From the NCBI RefSeq assembly GCF_947487805.1, contig NZ_CANKXW010000001.1, forward strand, positions 867,501-931,500: a stretch of DNA of 64,000 nt, written 5' to 3'. Below are positions 25,366 through 34,900 of this stretch, piece after piece. The translations under genes and the position numbers were made by a program. This DNA comes from an uncultured Tateyamaria sp. Lineage in GTDB: Bacteria; Pseudomonadota; Alphaproteobacteria; Rhodobacterales; Rhodobacteraceae. The notes below the pieces were generated by a model. That model did not search any database. It saw nothing but the letters and a program-made list of their open reading frames with translations, and was not told the origin of the DNA. Numbering within the stretch: position 1 is the first letter of the stretch; every line of letters begins with the position of its first letter.

Positions 25366-25784
25366 AGGCACGGGTTCCAAAGAGGCTTGCGGTCCACCGA
25401 GAGAATCTCGTCTATCTCGGCGCGATAGGACATCGGGTCGCTTTCGATGTCTTCGACCATGCGCAACCAGCCTTCAGTTTCGAGTGTCTGGCAACTGGTG
25501 CCCTGCAAGTCGGTTTGCTGCGCCTCGAACGCCGCCAAGGATGCTTTTGTCTCGCTTGTGTTGCGCCGAACAAACGCGCGATGCTTGGCCAAGCTGTCCG
25601 CCAGCGATGCCTTGGCTGTGGCGTGGTCGGGTAGGCAGGTCTCTTGGACTTTGCCAAGCATGGCTGTGATGACATAGGTGCACCAAACAGCGCCACGCGG
25701 ATCCCATTCGGGGATGGGTTGCTGCGCAGCAAGTGCAGACGGGTGAACCAGTGTTGCGATCAGCAATAGTGCCTTGGGTCTCAT
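25362..25784 (-). CDS. Small secreted protein of unknown function inside the peptide ABC operon
   Basis: I do not recognise this 140-residue protein. It begins with a plausible Sec signal (KALLLIATLV..., cleavage near ALAA, residue 20), followed by a mature part rich in helix formers (60-110) with four cysteines (C35, C50, C98, C139), suggesting two disulfides in the periplasm. It is translationally coupled on both sides: its ATG overlaps the DppC-type stop (TGATG) and its stop overlaps the DppD-type start (ATGA). The base composition is lower in GC than its neighbours. The tight fit argues that it is a real gene and perhaps an accessory of the transporter, or a recent insertion that kept the coupling. 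Confidence 0.7.
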   Translation of the reverse strand: MRPKALLLIATLVHPSALAAQQPIPEWDPRGAVWCTYVITAMLGKVQETCLPDHATAKASLADSLAKHRAFVRRNTSETKASLAAFEAQQTDLQGTSCQTLETEGWLRMVEDIESDPMSYRAEIDEILSVDRKPLWNPCL

Positions 25785-26725
25785 CACCGCAACCTCGGGT
25801 TCAACGCGTCGCGCAGCCAGTCGCCCAGCAGGTTGACGCTGAGCGCGAGGGCCAGCAGCGTCACGGCGGGGAACAGGAGGATCCACCATTCGCCGGAGAA
25901 CAGGAACCCTTGGCCGATGCGGATCAGGGTGCCCAGCGAGGGTTGTGTGGGGGGCGCGCCGACGCCGAGGAAGCTGAGTGTGGCTTCGGCGATGATGGCG
26001 AGGGCCAGTGAGATGGTGGCGATCACCAGCACTGGCGACAGCACGTTGGGCAGGATGTGGCGCACCATGATGGCAGGCCCCGTGCGGCCAATCAGTTTGG
26101 CGGCGGCCACGTATTCCTTGTTCTTTTCCACCAGTGTCGCGCCGCGCACGACGCGGGCGAACTGGACCCAGTCCGACAGGCCAATGGCGATGATCAGCAC
26201 CCAGATCGCCATTTGGTCGCGGTATTCCACCGGGGTCACGCCCTTGGCCACGCCAAAGATCAGCATCGCCACGAGGATCGAGGGGAAGGTCAGCTGCACA
26301 TCGGCGATGCGCATGATGATCGTTTCGGTCCAGCCACCCACATAGCCTGCCAGCAGGCCCAGCGTGATGCCCAGCACCATCGCAAAGGCCACGGCCGCCG
26401 CCCCCACAAAGAGCGAAATCCGCATCCCGTAGAGGATGGTGGAGAACACGTCGCGCCCCTGGTCATCGGTGCCGAGCCAGAAGCTGTCGCCGGTGAAGGC
26501 ATTGGGCGTCATGGGCCGCGAGAACCCGTTCATCAGGTTCAGCGAGGCCGGATCAAACGGGTTGTAGGGTGCGATCAGTGGGGCAAAGACGGCCCCCAGC
26601 ACGAGGATCAGCGTTATGGCAAAGCTGACCACCGCGACGGGCGAGCGTTTGAACTGGTAGACAAAGTCCGATTGCAGCGCGAGCGACAGGCGGGACGGGT
26701 CCTTGGGCGGGGTGATGTCGGTCAT
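25784..26725 (-). CDS. dppC: Dipeptide ABC transporter permease (DppC type)
   Basis: The 313-residue permease starts at the ATG at 26725, directly after the DppB stop. It has the DppC layout: an N-terminal cytoplasmic arm, first helix (about 30-55, VVSFAITLILVLGAVFAPL) followed by the conserved APYNPFDP and GTDDQGRDVFS, five more helices and the EAA loop (YVAAAKLIGRTGPAIMVRHI). It forms the membrane channel with DppB. Confidence 0.92.
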   Translation of the reverse strand: MTDITPPKDPSRLSLALQSDFVYQFKRSPVAVVSFAITLILVLGAVFAPLIAPYNPFDPASLNLMNGFSRPMTPNAFTGDSFWLGTDDQGRDVFSTILYGMRISLFVGAAAVAFAMVLGITLGLLAGYVGGWTETIIMRIADVQLTFPSILVAMLIFGVAKGVTPVEYRDQMAIWVLIIAIGLSDWVQFARVVRGATLVEKNKEYVAAAKLIGRTGPAIMVRHILPNVLSPVLVIATISLALAIIAEATLSFLGVGAPPTQPSLGTLIRIGQGFLFSGEWWILLFPAVTLLALALSVNLLGDWLRDALNPRLR

Positions 26726-26726
26726 C

Positions 26727-27707
26727 TTAGTGGCCCCCGGTCCGGTCCACGCGCAGGCGCGGGTCGATGGCGAAATAGAGCAGGTCAACGATCAGGTTGA
26801 TGCCGACGAACATGACCGAGATCAGCATGAGGTAAGCTGCCATGACGGGGATATCGACAAACTGGATCGCGTTGATGAACAGAAGGCCCACGCCGGGCCA
26901 CTGAAACACCGTTTCGGTGATGATCGCAAAGGCGATGATCGAGCCCAGTTGCAGGCCCGTCACGGTGATCACCGGCACCAGCGTGTTTTTCAGCGCATGG
27001 CGGAAGTTGACCGCCCGTTCGCGCAGGCCGCGGGCGCGGGCAAAGCGGATATAGTCCTGACGCAGCACTTCGAGCATTTCGGACCGGACAAGGCGCATGA
27101 TCAGCGTCATCTGGTAGAGGCCGAGCGTGATGGAGGGCAGGATCAGGGCCTTGAGCCCCGAGGCGGTCAGAAATCCGGTGGACCAGGCCCCTATGTCGAC
27201 GGTCTCACCCCGTCCGAAACTGGGCAGCCAGCCCAGTTCGACCGAGAACAGGTAGATGAGCAATATCCCGATCAGGAAGGTGGGCAGGGACACCCCTATG
27301 AGGGAGGCTGACATGATGACATTTGCGCCGATTCCGTTGCGCCGGATGGCGGTGAACACGCCCAGCCCGATGCCGATGGAAATGGCGAGAAAACCGCTGA
27401 CCGCGGCGAGTTCCAGCGTGGCGGGCGCGCGTTCGATCAGGATGTCGGAGACGGGGCGGCCCTGGCGGTAGCTGACGCCGAAATTGCCCTGCACCGCGCC
27501 TTCGAGGAATTTGTAGTACTGCACGACAAAGGGTTGATCGAGACCCAACACCACGCGCAGGCGTTCGATGTCGGCCTGGGTGCGTTCCTGTCCCAGCATG
27601 TTGTCGATGGGATCGCCGACAAAGCGGAACATGGAAAAGGCGACAAGGCCCACGACCAGCAGAACCAGGGCGGATTGCGCAACACGTTGGATGACATAGG
27701 CGAGCAT
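26727..27707 (-). CDS. dppB: Dipeptide ABC transporter permease (DppB type)
   Basis: The 326-residue permease starts at 27707 (MLAYVIQRVAQS...), the typical N-terminus of DppB/OppB proteins, rather than at the much longer upstream frame. It shows FRFVGDPIDNML, GQPFV-type loop (LGLDQPFVVQYYKFL), and the EAA loop near DYIRFARARGLRERAVNF. It lies one base upstream of dppC. The gap to the methyltransferase gene is 77 bases. Confidence 0.92.
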   Translation of the reverse strand: MLAYVIQRVAQSALVLLVVGLVAFSMFRFVGDPIDNMLGQERTQADIERLRVVLGLDQPFVVQYYKFLEGAVQGNFGVSYRQGRPVSDILIERAPATLELAAVSGFLAISIGIGLGVFTAIRRNGIGANVIMSASLIGVSLPTFLIGILLIYLFSVELGWLPSFGRGETVDIGAWSTGFLTASGLKALILPSITLGLYQMTLIMRLVRSEMLEVLRQDYIRFARARGLRERAVNFRHALKNTLVPVITVTGLQLGSIIAFAIITETVFQWPGVGLLFINAIQFVDIPVMAAYLMLISVMFVGINLIVDLLYFAIDPRLRVDRTGGH

Positions 27708-27784
27708 TTGCCCAGCAGATAACGCGCGGGCAGTGGGGTCAAGCGGAAAGCGGCGCGTGTTGTGCCCCAATGCGGGCGCTGCCG

Positions 27785-28555
27785 TTATTCTGGCTTTTGC
27801 AGGTGCCAGACATGTTCGACCGGGTACTCTTTGGCCCAGTCGGCGGGAATGGCCGCGCGGGTGCCACCCGCATGTTCCGGCGCATAGAGTTCCTGATACC
27901 TTGTGACCGCAAATCCGATCTCGGCAAAGAGGTCCATCCAGCCGGATGTGGTCAGGTTGAAGCACACGCCTGTGGGTTCAAACTCTACCTCGGTCCAGTC
28001 GGCGCCCCACATGTTGCGATAGGGGCGGTGCAGTGCGTTGTCAGCTGGCGATCCGTCGAGCGGTGCGCAGATCAGCGACAGGGGGTGATTGCCTAGAAAC
28101 TCCAGCCGCCCACCGGGGCGCAGCAGGCGCCATGCCTCGCGCAGCCATGTGTCGGGCGGGCACCAGATGGACGCGCCGTATTCCGAGATGGCAAAGTCAA
28201 AGCTGGCGTCCGGCAGGCCGGTGGCTTCGGCGTTGCCATGGATGAACGTAATTGGGGCGTCGTGATCGGTGGCGAGTTTTCGTGCGGTTGCCAGTTGCTC
28301 GGCCGAGATGTCGATGGCTGTTACCCGCGCGCCGCGTTTGTGCATCCACCACGACACGTAGCCCGTGCCGCAGCCCAATTCGACGGCGTCCATCCCCTGC
28401 ATGTCTGCGGGCAGCATGGCGACGGTGGTTTCGGAGTTGCCCCAGGTGCCCCACTCGGGCGTCTCAAGGCCCCACAGGCGGTGGGCGACGCCGACCCAAT
28501 TGGGGGCGTCCTCGTTCCAGATGTCTGTGTTGATCGAAAGGTAGTTGCGTTCCAT
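27785..28555 (-). CDS. Class I SAM-dependent methyltransferase
   Basis: The 256-residue protein has the SAM-binding glycine loop VELGCGTGY (58-66), an acidic residue ending strand 2 (D82) and post-motif LRPGGRLEFLG, typical of the methyltransferase 11/25 group. It sits between the binding-protein and permease genes of the peptide ABC operon on the same strand, an unusual place; whether it modifies a transported molecule or is a passenger is unknown. Soluble and cytoplasmic. Confidence 0.87.
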   Translation of the reverse strand: MERNYLSINTDIWNEDAPNWVGVAHRLWGLETPEWGTWGNSETTVAMLPADMQGMDAVELGCGTGYVSWWMHKRGARVTAIDISAEQLATARKLATDHDAPITFIHGNAEATGLPDASFDFAISEYGASIWCPPDTWLREAWRLLRPGGRLEFLGNHPLSLICAPLDGSPADNALHRPYRNMWGADWTEVEFEPTGVCFNLTTSGWMDLFAEIGFAVTRYQELYAPEHAGGTRAAIPADWAKEYPVEHVWHLQKPE

Positions 28556-28605
28556 GGCCGTGAAATCCCGCGCTGCGTTTGCGGCAGTCTAGCATGGAAC
28601 GCGGT

Positions 28606-28631
28606 CCGTGGGCCGTCTTTCAGGCCCACGG
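28606..28631 (-). terminator. Hairpin after binding-protein gene 1 (attenuator)
   Basis: A perfect 9-bp stem (28606-28614 with 28623-28631) and 8-base loop follow the stop of the binding-protein gene at 28638. There is no U-run, so partial termination or mRNA protection is more likely than full termination. Confidence 0.55.
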
Positions 28632-28637
28632 TGTTGA

Positions 28638-30197
28638 TCAGTTCACGGTGACCCAGCGCAGGATAAAGAAGTTGTCCGGGCGTTGGGTCAGGTCCACGTT
28701 GGATTTCGCGCCCCAGACCAGCGGTTGGACATACATCGGCACATAGGCCACTTCGTCCTGCAGGATGCCTGTGACTTCATCCAGCATCGCCTGGCGTTTG
28801 CTGTCGTCGATCTCGGATTGGATCATGGGCAGCAATTCATCCACACGGGCGTTGGAGAACCCGCCAAAGTTCCACGAGCCCAGCTTTTTCTCGGCATTGG
28901 GGGTGGAAGCGAGGAAGCGAATAGGGTGTTCAGCGTCGAAGGTGCCCGGCGACCAGCCCAGCAGGTACATGTCGTAGTTGTCGGCGCGCAGTTCGGGCCA
29001 GTAGTTCTGGACCGGCATCGCGTCGAGCACGGCAGTGATGCCCACCTGCGCCAGCATGCCGGTGACCGCCTGACAGACGGCTTCGTCGTTCAGGTAGCGG
29101 TCGTTGGGGCATTTGAGACCGAACGAGAACCCGTCGGCATAGCCTGCCTCGGCCAGCAGGGCCTTGGCCGCGTCGGGGTCATAGGCCGGGCGGTCGGACA
29201 GAGCGGCGGAGTAGCCGCGCATCGCAGGGCTGACCAATTGGCTGGCGGGTTCGGCATTGCCGCGCATGATGGTTTGCAGGATCGCGGGCACATTCACCGC
29301 CTGCGCCACGGCGCGGCGCACGCGGGCGTCGGCAAAGGGGTTGGCGTCGGTGGTCTCGGCCGAATATTTCAGCGCGTCCGCTTCGTGTGGGAAGCCAAGC
29401 ATGATCACGCGCGCCTCGATGCCCTGGATCACCTTGACCGCGTCATTGCCGGCCAGACGCGCCGCGTCCTGGATCGGCACGGGGTTGATCAGGTCAACGT
29501 CACCGGACAGCAGGGCGGCCACGGCGGTCGCCGGGTTCTGGATCGGGGTCAGTTCGGCGCGGGTGATGTTGTGAGTCGCCTCACCCCACCAGCCCGCATG
29601 GGGTTCCAGCACGGTGCGCAGGCCCGGTTCGCGCGCGGTGACCATGAACGCGCCGGTGCCGTTGGTGTTCAGCGTGGCGTAGTTGCCGTTTTCCTTGTCG
29701 GGCAGGGCGGTGCCGTTGGCCTCGGCCCAGCCGCTGTCCATCATCATCCAGTTGGCGATGCTGTCGGGAAAGATCGGGTTGGGCGCGGATGTCATGATGT
29801 CGACGGTGTAGTCGTCGACCTTGACCACCTCGGAGACGGGCGCGAACCAGCTGCGGGTGTCCGACGCCTCGTCGCTGGCGCGTTGGTAGGAGAACACCAC
29901 GTCATCGGCGTTGAAGGCCTCGCCGCCATGGAACGTCACGCCCTGGCGCAGCGTGAACCGCCAACCTTCGCCGTCGCCGATGGGTTCCCAACCCGTGGCC
30001 AGCGCAGGCTCGATCGCCATGTCCTTGCCGCGGCGCACGAGGCCTTCGTAGACGTTGTTGAGAAAGCCCAGAACCGGAGCGGAGTTTACCGCGTGCGGGT
30101 CCATGGTCTGGGGATCGGTGGTTTCGGCCCAGCGGAATTCTTCGGCAAAGGCAGGGGCGGCCAGAACGGTGCTGGCCAACAAAAAGGCGCGTATCAT
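28638..30197 (-). CDS. Peptide-type ABC transporter substrate-binding protein (first of two)
   Basis: The 519-residue family 5 binding protein starts at the ATG at 30197 with a signal peptide (MIRAFLLASTVLAAPAFA, cleavage near 18) and contains the family landmarks TTDPQTMDPHAVN, FTLRQGVTFHGGEAFNADDVVFS and LISP-type loops. It lies downstream of a second, clearly related binding-protein gene with a hairpin between them; the two share the same layout (for example the INPVPIQD/IQDVPVQD region) but have diverged. It delivers ligands to the DppB/C channel. Confidence 0.92.
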   Translation of the reverse strand: MIRAFLLASTVLAAPAFAEEFRWAETTDPQTMDPHAVNSAPVLGFLNNVYEGLVRRGKDMAIEPALATGWEPIGDGEGWRFTLRQGVTFHGGEAFNADDVVFSYQRASDEASDTRSWFAPVSEVVKVDDYTVDIMTSAPNPIFPDSIANWMMMDSGWAEANGTALPDKENGNYATLNTNGTGAFMVTAREPGLRTVLEPHAGWWGEATHNITRAELTPIQNPATAVAALLSGDVDLINPVPIQDAARLAGNDAVKVIQGIEARVIMLGFPHEADALKYSAETTDANPFADARVRRAVAQAVNVPAILQTIMRGNAEPASQLVSPAMRGYSAALSDRPAYDPDAAKALLAEAGYADGFSFGLKCPNDRYLNDEAVCQAVTGMLAQVGITAVLDAMPVQNYWPELRADNYDMYLLGWSPGTFDAEHPIRFLASTPNAEKKLGSWNFGGFSNARVDELLPMIQSEIDDSKRQAMLDEVTGILQDEVAYVPMYVQPLVWGAKSNVDLTQRPDNFFILRWVTVN

Positions 30198-30271
30198 CTG
30201 TGCGGTCCTTGGGTTGGTGTCGGTATGGTAGAACTGTAGGATAGACCGCCCGGCGCGCATACGGGGGCAAA

Positions 30272-30294
30272 TGGGGGCCGACGTGCGGCCCCCA
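30272..30294 (-). terminator. Hairpin between the two binding-protein genes
   Basis: A perfect 9-bp GC stem (30272-30280 with 30286-30294) with a 5-base loop follows the stop of the upstream binding-protein gene (30301) and is followed on the minus strand by a short T-run. Likely partial terminator that raises the level of the first binding protein. Confidence 0.65.
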
Positions 30295-30300
30295 TCACGT

Positions 30301-31878
30301 TTAGTTGATCTCGAAATATTTGATCTTGGGCGAGTCCTCGGCCTCGACAACGGTGCCGACGCTGGATTTCATCCCCCAGTTCAGCACTTGGTGGTGCAGC
30401 GGGATGTAGATCGCCTCTTCCTGAACCGCTTCCCAAATCGACGCGATGTCCGCGTTGCGGGCCTCAAGATCGGTGTTGCCTGCGAGGCTCACGATCTTTT
30501 CGTTGAGTCCGTCGTTGGTAAAGCGCGTGGCGTTCCAGGAGCCATACTTGTCCGTACGGCCATGTACGAGGAAGTTAAAGATGTACTCGGAATCGTAGGT
30601 CGGCACACCCCAGCCCAGCATGTAGAAATCCGTTTCCAGATTGCTGAGCAGCGGGAAGTGCTGGGCCTTGGGCTTGGCATCGAGGTTCACGGTGATGCCG
30701 ATTTGGGCGAGCATTCCGACGGACGCCTGACAGATCGCTTCGTCGTTGATGTAGCGGTCATTGGGGCAGTCGAGCTGAATCGAGAAGCCGTCGCCATAGC
30801 CTGCCTCTTCCATCAGGGCCTTGGCGCCTTCGATGTCAGTCTTGGATGAGGCATCCATGGTTTCGTCCCAGCCGTTGACGAAAGGTGGGGCGATCATGCC
30901 TGCCGGTTGGCTTTGGCCGCGCATCACGATCTGCTTGATCGCGTCACGGTTGATCGCCATGGACATCGCGCGGCGCACACGGACATCCGCCAGCGGGTTC
31001 TTGCCCTCGACATTGTCATTGGCCAGATCGGCGTCACCTGCGTTCAGACCAAAGAAGATCACCCGGTTCTGCGGTGCCGTGCGTACGTCCAGACCGTCGG
31101 TCGAGGCCACACGCTCAAGGTCCTGAACCGGCACGTCCTGGATAAAGTCGACCTCGCCCGACAGGAGCGCCGCGACGCGGGTGGCTGCGTTCTGGATCGG
31201 CGTGTATTCGATGGTCGTATAGGCCAGCGGGAACTCGTCCGCGCCCCAATAGCCGTCATAGGCCTCGAGCACGGTTTTCACGTCCGGTTCGCGGCTGACC
31301 AGCTTGTAGGGGCCGGTACCATTGGCATTCTTGGCGGCGAATGTGTCCTCGCCCCCTTCGTAGTCCTGAACCTTGACCGCGCCATTTGCCTCGGCCCAAC
31401 CTTTGTCCATGATGAACATGTTGGTCAGGTTGTTGGGCATGATCGGGTTCGGACCATCGGTCTCGATCTCGATGGTGTAATCGCCGACGGCGCGGACTTC
31501 TTTGACCGATGCCAGCAGTTCCTTGTAATCGCTGTCGGGCGTCATCGCACGGTTGAGCGAGAACACGACGTCCTCGGCATTAAAGGCGGATCCGTCGTGG
31601 TAGGTCACCCCTTCGCGCAGGGTGAACGTCCAGACGTTCGGATTGTCTGTCGAGGGCGCCCATTCGGTCGCCAGCGCGGGCACAAGCGCGCCGGAGTGGT
31701 CGCGCATGACCAGCGGTTCCATGATCTGGTGCGCCAGCGTGCTTGTGGGGCCTTCGTTCTGGGCGTGTGGATCCAGCGTCAGCGAATCGCCGGCGCGGGC
31801 CCATTTCAGCGTCTCGGCGCTGACCAGCGACGTGCTGGACAGCAGCACAGCGGTGGCAATCAGTGATCTCATTTTCAT
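30301..31878 (-). CDS. Peptide-type ABC transporter substrate-binding protein (second of two, operon leader)
   Basis: The 525-residue family 5 binding protein has a Sec signal (MKMRSLIATAVLLSSTSLVSA) and the conserved LTLDPHAQNEG, FTLREGVTYHDGSAFNAEDVVFS and CPNDRYINDEAICQA segments. It is the first gene of the minus-strand operon that continues through the second binding protein, methyltransferase, permeases and ATPases. Two binding proteins for one channel suggest a wider ligand range. An ATG at 31872 is an alternative start. Confidence 0.92.
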   Translation of the reverse strand: MKMRSLIATAVLLSSTSLVSAETLKWARAGDSLTLDPHAQNEGPTSTLAHQIMEPLVMRDHSGALVPALATEWAPSTDNPNVWTFTLREGVTYHDGSAFNAEDVVFSLNRAMTPDSDYKELLASVKEVRAVGDYTIEIETDGPNPIMPNNLTNMFIMDKGWAEANGAVKVQDYEGGEDTFAAKNANGTGPYKLVSREPDVKTVLEAYDGYWGADEFPLAYTTIEYTPIQNAATRVAALLSGEVDFIQDVPVQDLERVASTDGLDVRTAPQNRVIFFGLNAGDADLANDNVEGKNPLADVRVRRAMSMAINRDAIKQIVMRGQSQPAGMIAPPFVNGWDETMDASSKTDIEGAKALMEEAGYGDGFSIQLDCPNDRYINDEAICQASVGMLAQIGITVNLDAKPKAQHFPLLSNLETDFYMLGWGVPTYDSEYIFNFLVHGRTDKYGSWNATRFTNDGLNEKIVSLAGNTDLEARNADIASIWEAVQEEAIYIPLHHQVLNWGMKSSVGTVVEAEDSPKIKYFEIN

Positions 31879-31950
31879 GATGGTCTCCCCGTTATCAATC
31901 TATGCGCGAGTGTTGGACAGTCTGCGCGGATTGGCAAGGAGGTAGATGAC

Positions 31951-31979
31951 TGCGCCGCCCGGCCAAGGCGGGCGGCGCA
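31951..31979 (-). terminator. GC-rich hairpin after the RND permease gene
   Basis: A perfect 11-bp stem (31951-31961 with 31969-31979) and 7-base loop lie 19 bases past the RND permease stop. It separates the efflux operon from the peptide ABC operon on the same strand. It has no clear U-run. Confidence 0.6.
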
Positions 31980-31997
31980 TATTTTGGGGGCAAGTGA

Positions 31998-34900
31998 TTA
32001 TTCGGCGGCCTGACCGTAAGGCGCGCGCAGCACCAGTGGCACAGGCTTGGGCGCAGGGCGGTGCGTGGTTTGCGCAGGTGCGCGGCGCACACGGTGGATC
32101 AGCGAAAAGACCGGTGGGGTAAAGTAGAAGCTGACCACGGTAGACAGCAGCACACCGCCTGCGACCGACATCGCAAAGGGGGGCCAGAACCCACCCCCGG
32201 CAAGGATCAGTGGCAGGAAACCGCCGAAGGTGGTGATCGTCGTCGACACGATGTGGCGGCTTGACCCCATGACAACATCGACCATGGCGTCGCGGTCGCC
32301 CGAGGCTGCGGCGTCGTCCTCTTGCAGGCCAGTCAGTATGATGATGGCGGCGTTGATCGACACGCCGATGGACCCGATCACCCCGATGATGGCGTTGATG
32401 CCAAACGGGTATTGGAACACGGCCAGCGCCAGCAGCGACAGACCCGCCGACAGGGCCGACACGACCAGCACCACGCCCGTCAGCCGGAAGCTGTTGAAGG
32501 TCAGCGCGATGGCTGCGATGGACAGCGTCACGATCAGGCCCAGCGAGGCGAGCAGGTCCGACAGGGTGTCGGCCCGTGCGTCGCTGTCGCCGCCGAGTTC
32601 GAGTCGCATGCCCGTGGGCACGGCAAAGCCCTGCGCATCAAGCGCGGCCTGGACATCGACCAGCGCCTCTTCGGGCAGGACGTCGCGCAGGATGAACGCC
32701 TGGACCGTGTTCACACGTTCGCCGTTGCGGCGGGTGATGCTGCCTGCGGCGGGTTCCAGCGCGATGGTGGACACGGCCGAGAGCGGCAGGGCGGGCCAGC
32801 GGCCCTGATCGGTCAGCGCCTGCGCGTCGGGGCGCAGGATTGGCAGGTCGCGGATGGCTTGCATCGATCCGCGCGTTTCATCCCCCAGACGGACCCGGAT
32901 GGGCAGCTCTTCGTCGCCCTCGACCATGGACCCGCCCGTGACCCCTTCGAGTGCGGCTTGCAACTGGCCGGAGATCTGGCCGAGATCGAGGCCCAGCAGC
33001 TGTGCCTGCGCCTCGTTCACGGTGACCACGGCCTTGGGCGCGCCGCCTCCGATGGTGCTGCGGGTGACAAGGACGGGATCGACCTCTGTGATGATGCGGC
33101 GGATTTCGTCACCGGTCTCGCGCAGCGCGGTCAGGTCATTGCCCACAAGGCGGATCTCAACGGGCGCATTCACCGGCGGGCCTTGTACAAGGCCGCGGAC
33201 GAGGATCTCGGCCTCGGGCGCGACAAGGGCCAGCGTGCGTTGCAAATCGCGCAGGACCTCTTCGGTTGCGGCGGGCGATTGTGTGGTCAGCAGGGCCTGC
33301 GCGTGGCCCGGCGCGTTGTCGCGGGCTCCCACGATGTTGTAGTAGAACGCAGGGGCCGAGCGGCCCACTACCCACATGACCTGCTCAATCCGGTCATCCG
33401 CGCCGAGGCGTGCATTCAGCCGGTCCACCACATCCTGCGTGTCGGCAATACCTGCGCCGGGGGCCAGGTCGACCTCGATATAGAACTGATCGCGGTCTAC
33501 GCCGGGGAAGAACTGCGCCGTGAGGGTCGGCATTGACAGGAACCCCGTGACGGGAAGGACCAGCGCCAGCGCGATGGAGCGGACAGGGTTGCGCACCGAC
33601 CAGCGCAGCGAGGCGGCAAAGGCGCGGGCCAGGGCCCCGCCCGAAATGCCGCCCCGTTTGCCGCCCGCAGGCAGCAGGTGGGCTGCAATCGCGGGCGTCA
33701 GTGTGACAGCGACCACGAAAGACCAGCCCAGCATGATGACCACCGCGATCGCGATGGAGCCTACGAAATCACCCGCTGGCCCCGGCAGTAGGATCAGCGG
33801 TGTGAAGGACAGCGCCGTCGTCACCGTGGAGGCCAGAAGCGGCGCGAAGAGCCGCTTGACGGATTGCCCGGCGGCTTTGACCCGGCTCAGGCCCTTTTCC
33901 AGACGTTGGCCAACCTCGTCCGTCATCACGATGCCCGCATCAACCAGCAGTCCGAGCGCCACGATCAGACCTGTCACGCTCATCTGATGGATGGCCAGTC
34001 CGATGAAATTCATGGTGAACAGCGTGGCGAGGGTCACCACGGGCAGGATCAGCGCCACGATCATCGCCGACCGCAGGCCAAGAGTCAGAAGGAGAACGCC
34101 CACGACGAGGCTGACTCCGATGGCCATGTTCATGCCCACCTCGGTCAGACGGTCCGCAGTATAGCGCGACTGATCAAAGGTCAGGTCGAGCGAGAGGCCG
34201 ACGGGGAGGGTGTCGCGGTAGGATGCGATCTCGTCGCGGACAAACCCGGCCCAGACATCCACCTGCAACCCGCTTTCCAGCTTGGCCCCGAGCAGCACAG
34301 CGGGCTTGCCATTGTAGATCGCCAGTTCCGATTGCGGCATGCGCGGGCCACGGGTGATGTCGGCCACCTGATCCAAATATGTCACCGCGCCGTCGTCCGA
34401 GCGGCGGATGACAATCTCGGCCAGTCGGTCCAGTGCCTCGACTTCGCCTGCAACGGAAATCAGCAGGTCGGACCCCGCCGGGCGCACGCGTCCGGCAGGG
34501 CCTTTTGCATCAGCCTGAGCAATCGCGCGGGAGATATCGCGGGCGGTCAGGCCGAGGGCGGCGGTGGCGACGGGGTCGAGTGTCACCAGCACCTCATCCT
34601 CGGGCGCACCAAACACCTCAACAAGTTCGGTGCCGGGGATGTTTCGCATGTCCTGGGCCAAATCGCGTGCATAGCGGCCCAGAATGGTCGGTGGGACGTT
34701 TGCATCGGCCGAAAAGGCGGCAATGGCGGCAAAGGCGCTGCCGCCGTCGGTGTCGAATTCCGGCTCCTGGGCGTCGGCGGGCAGGGTCGGGGCTAGCTCT
34801 GACAGGTCATCGCGGATCTCGGCCCAGACCCCTTCGATGCGGTCGTTGGGCACGGTCACGCCCAGTTCGACCGAAACGATAGAGATGCCCGTAGCAGAAG

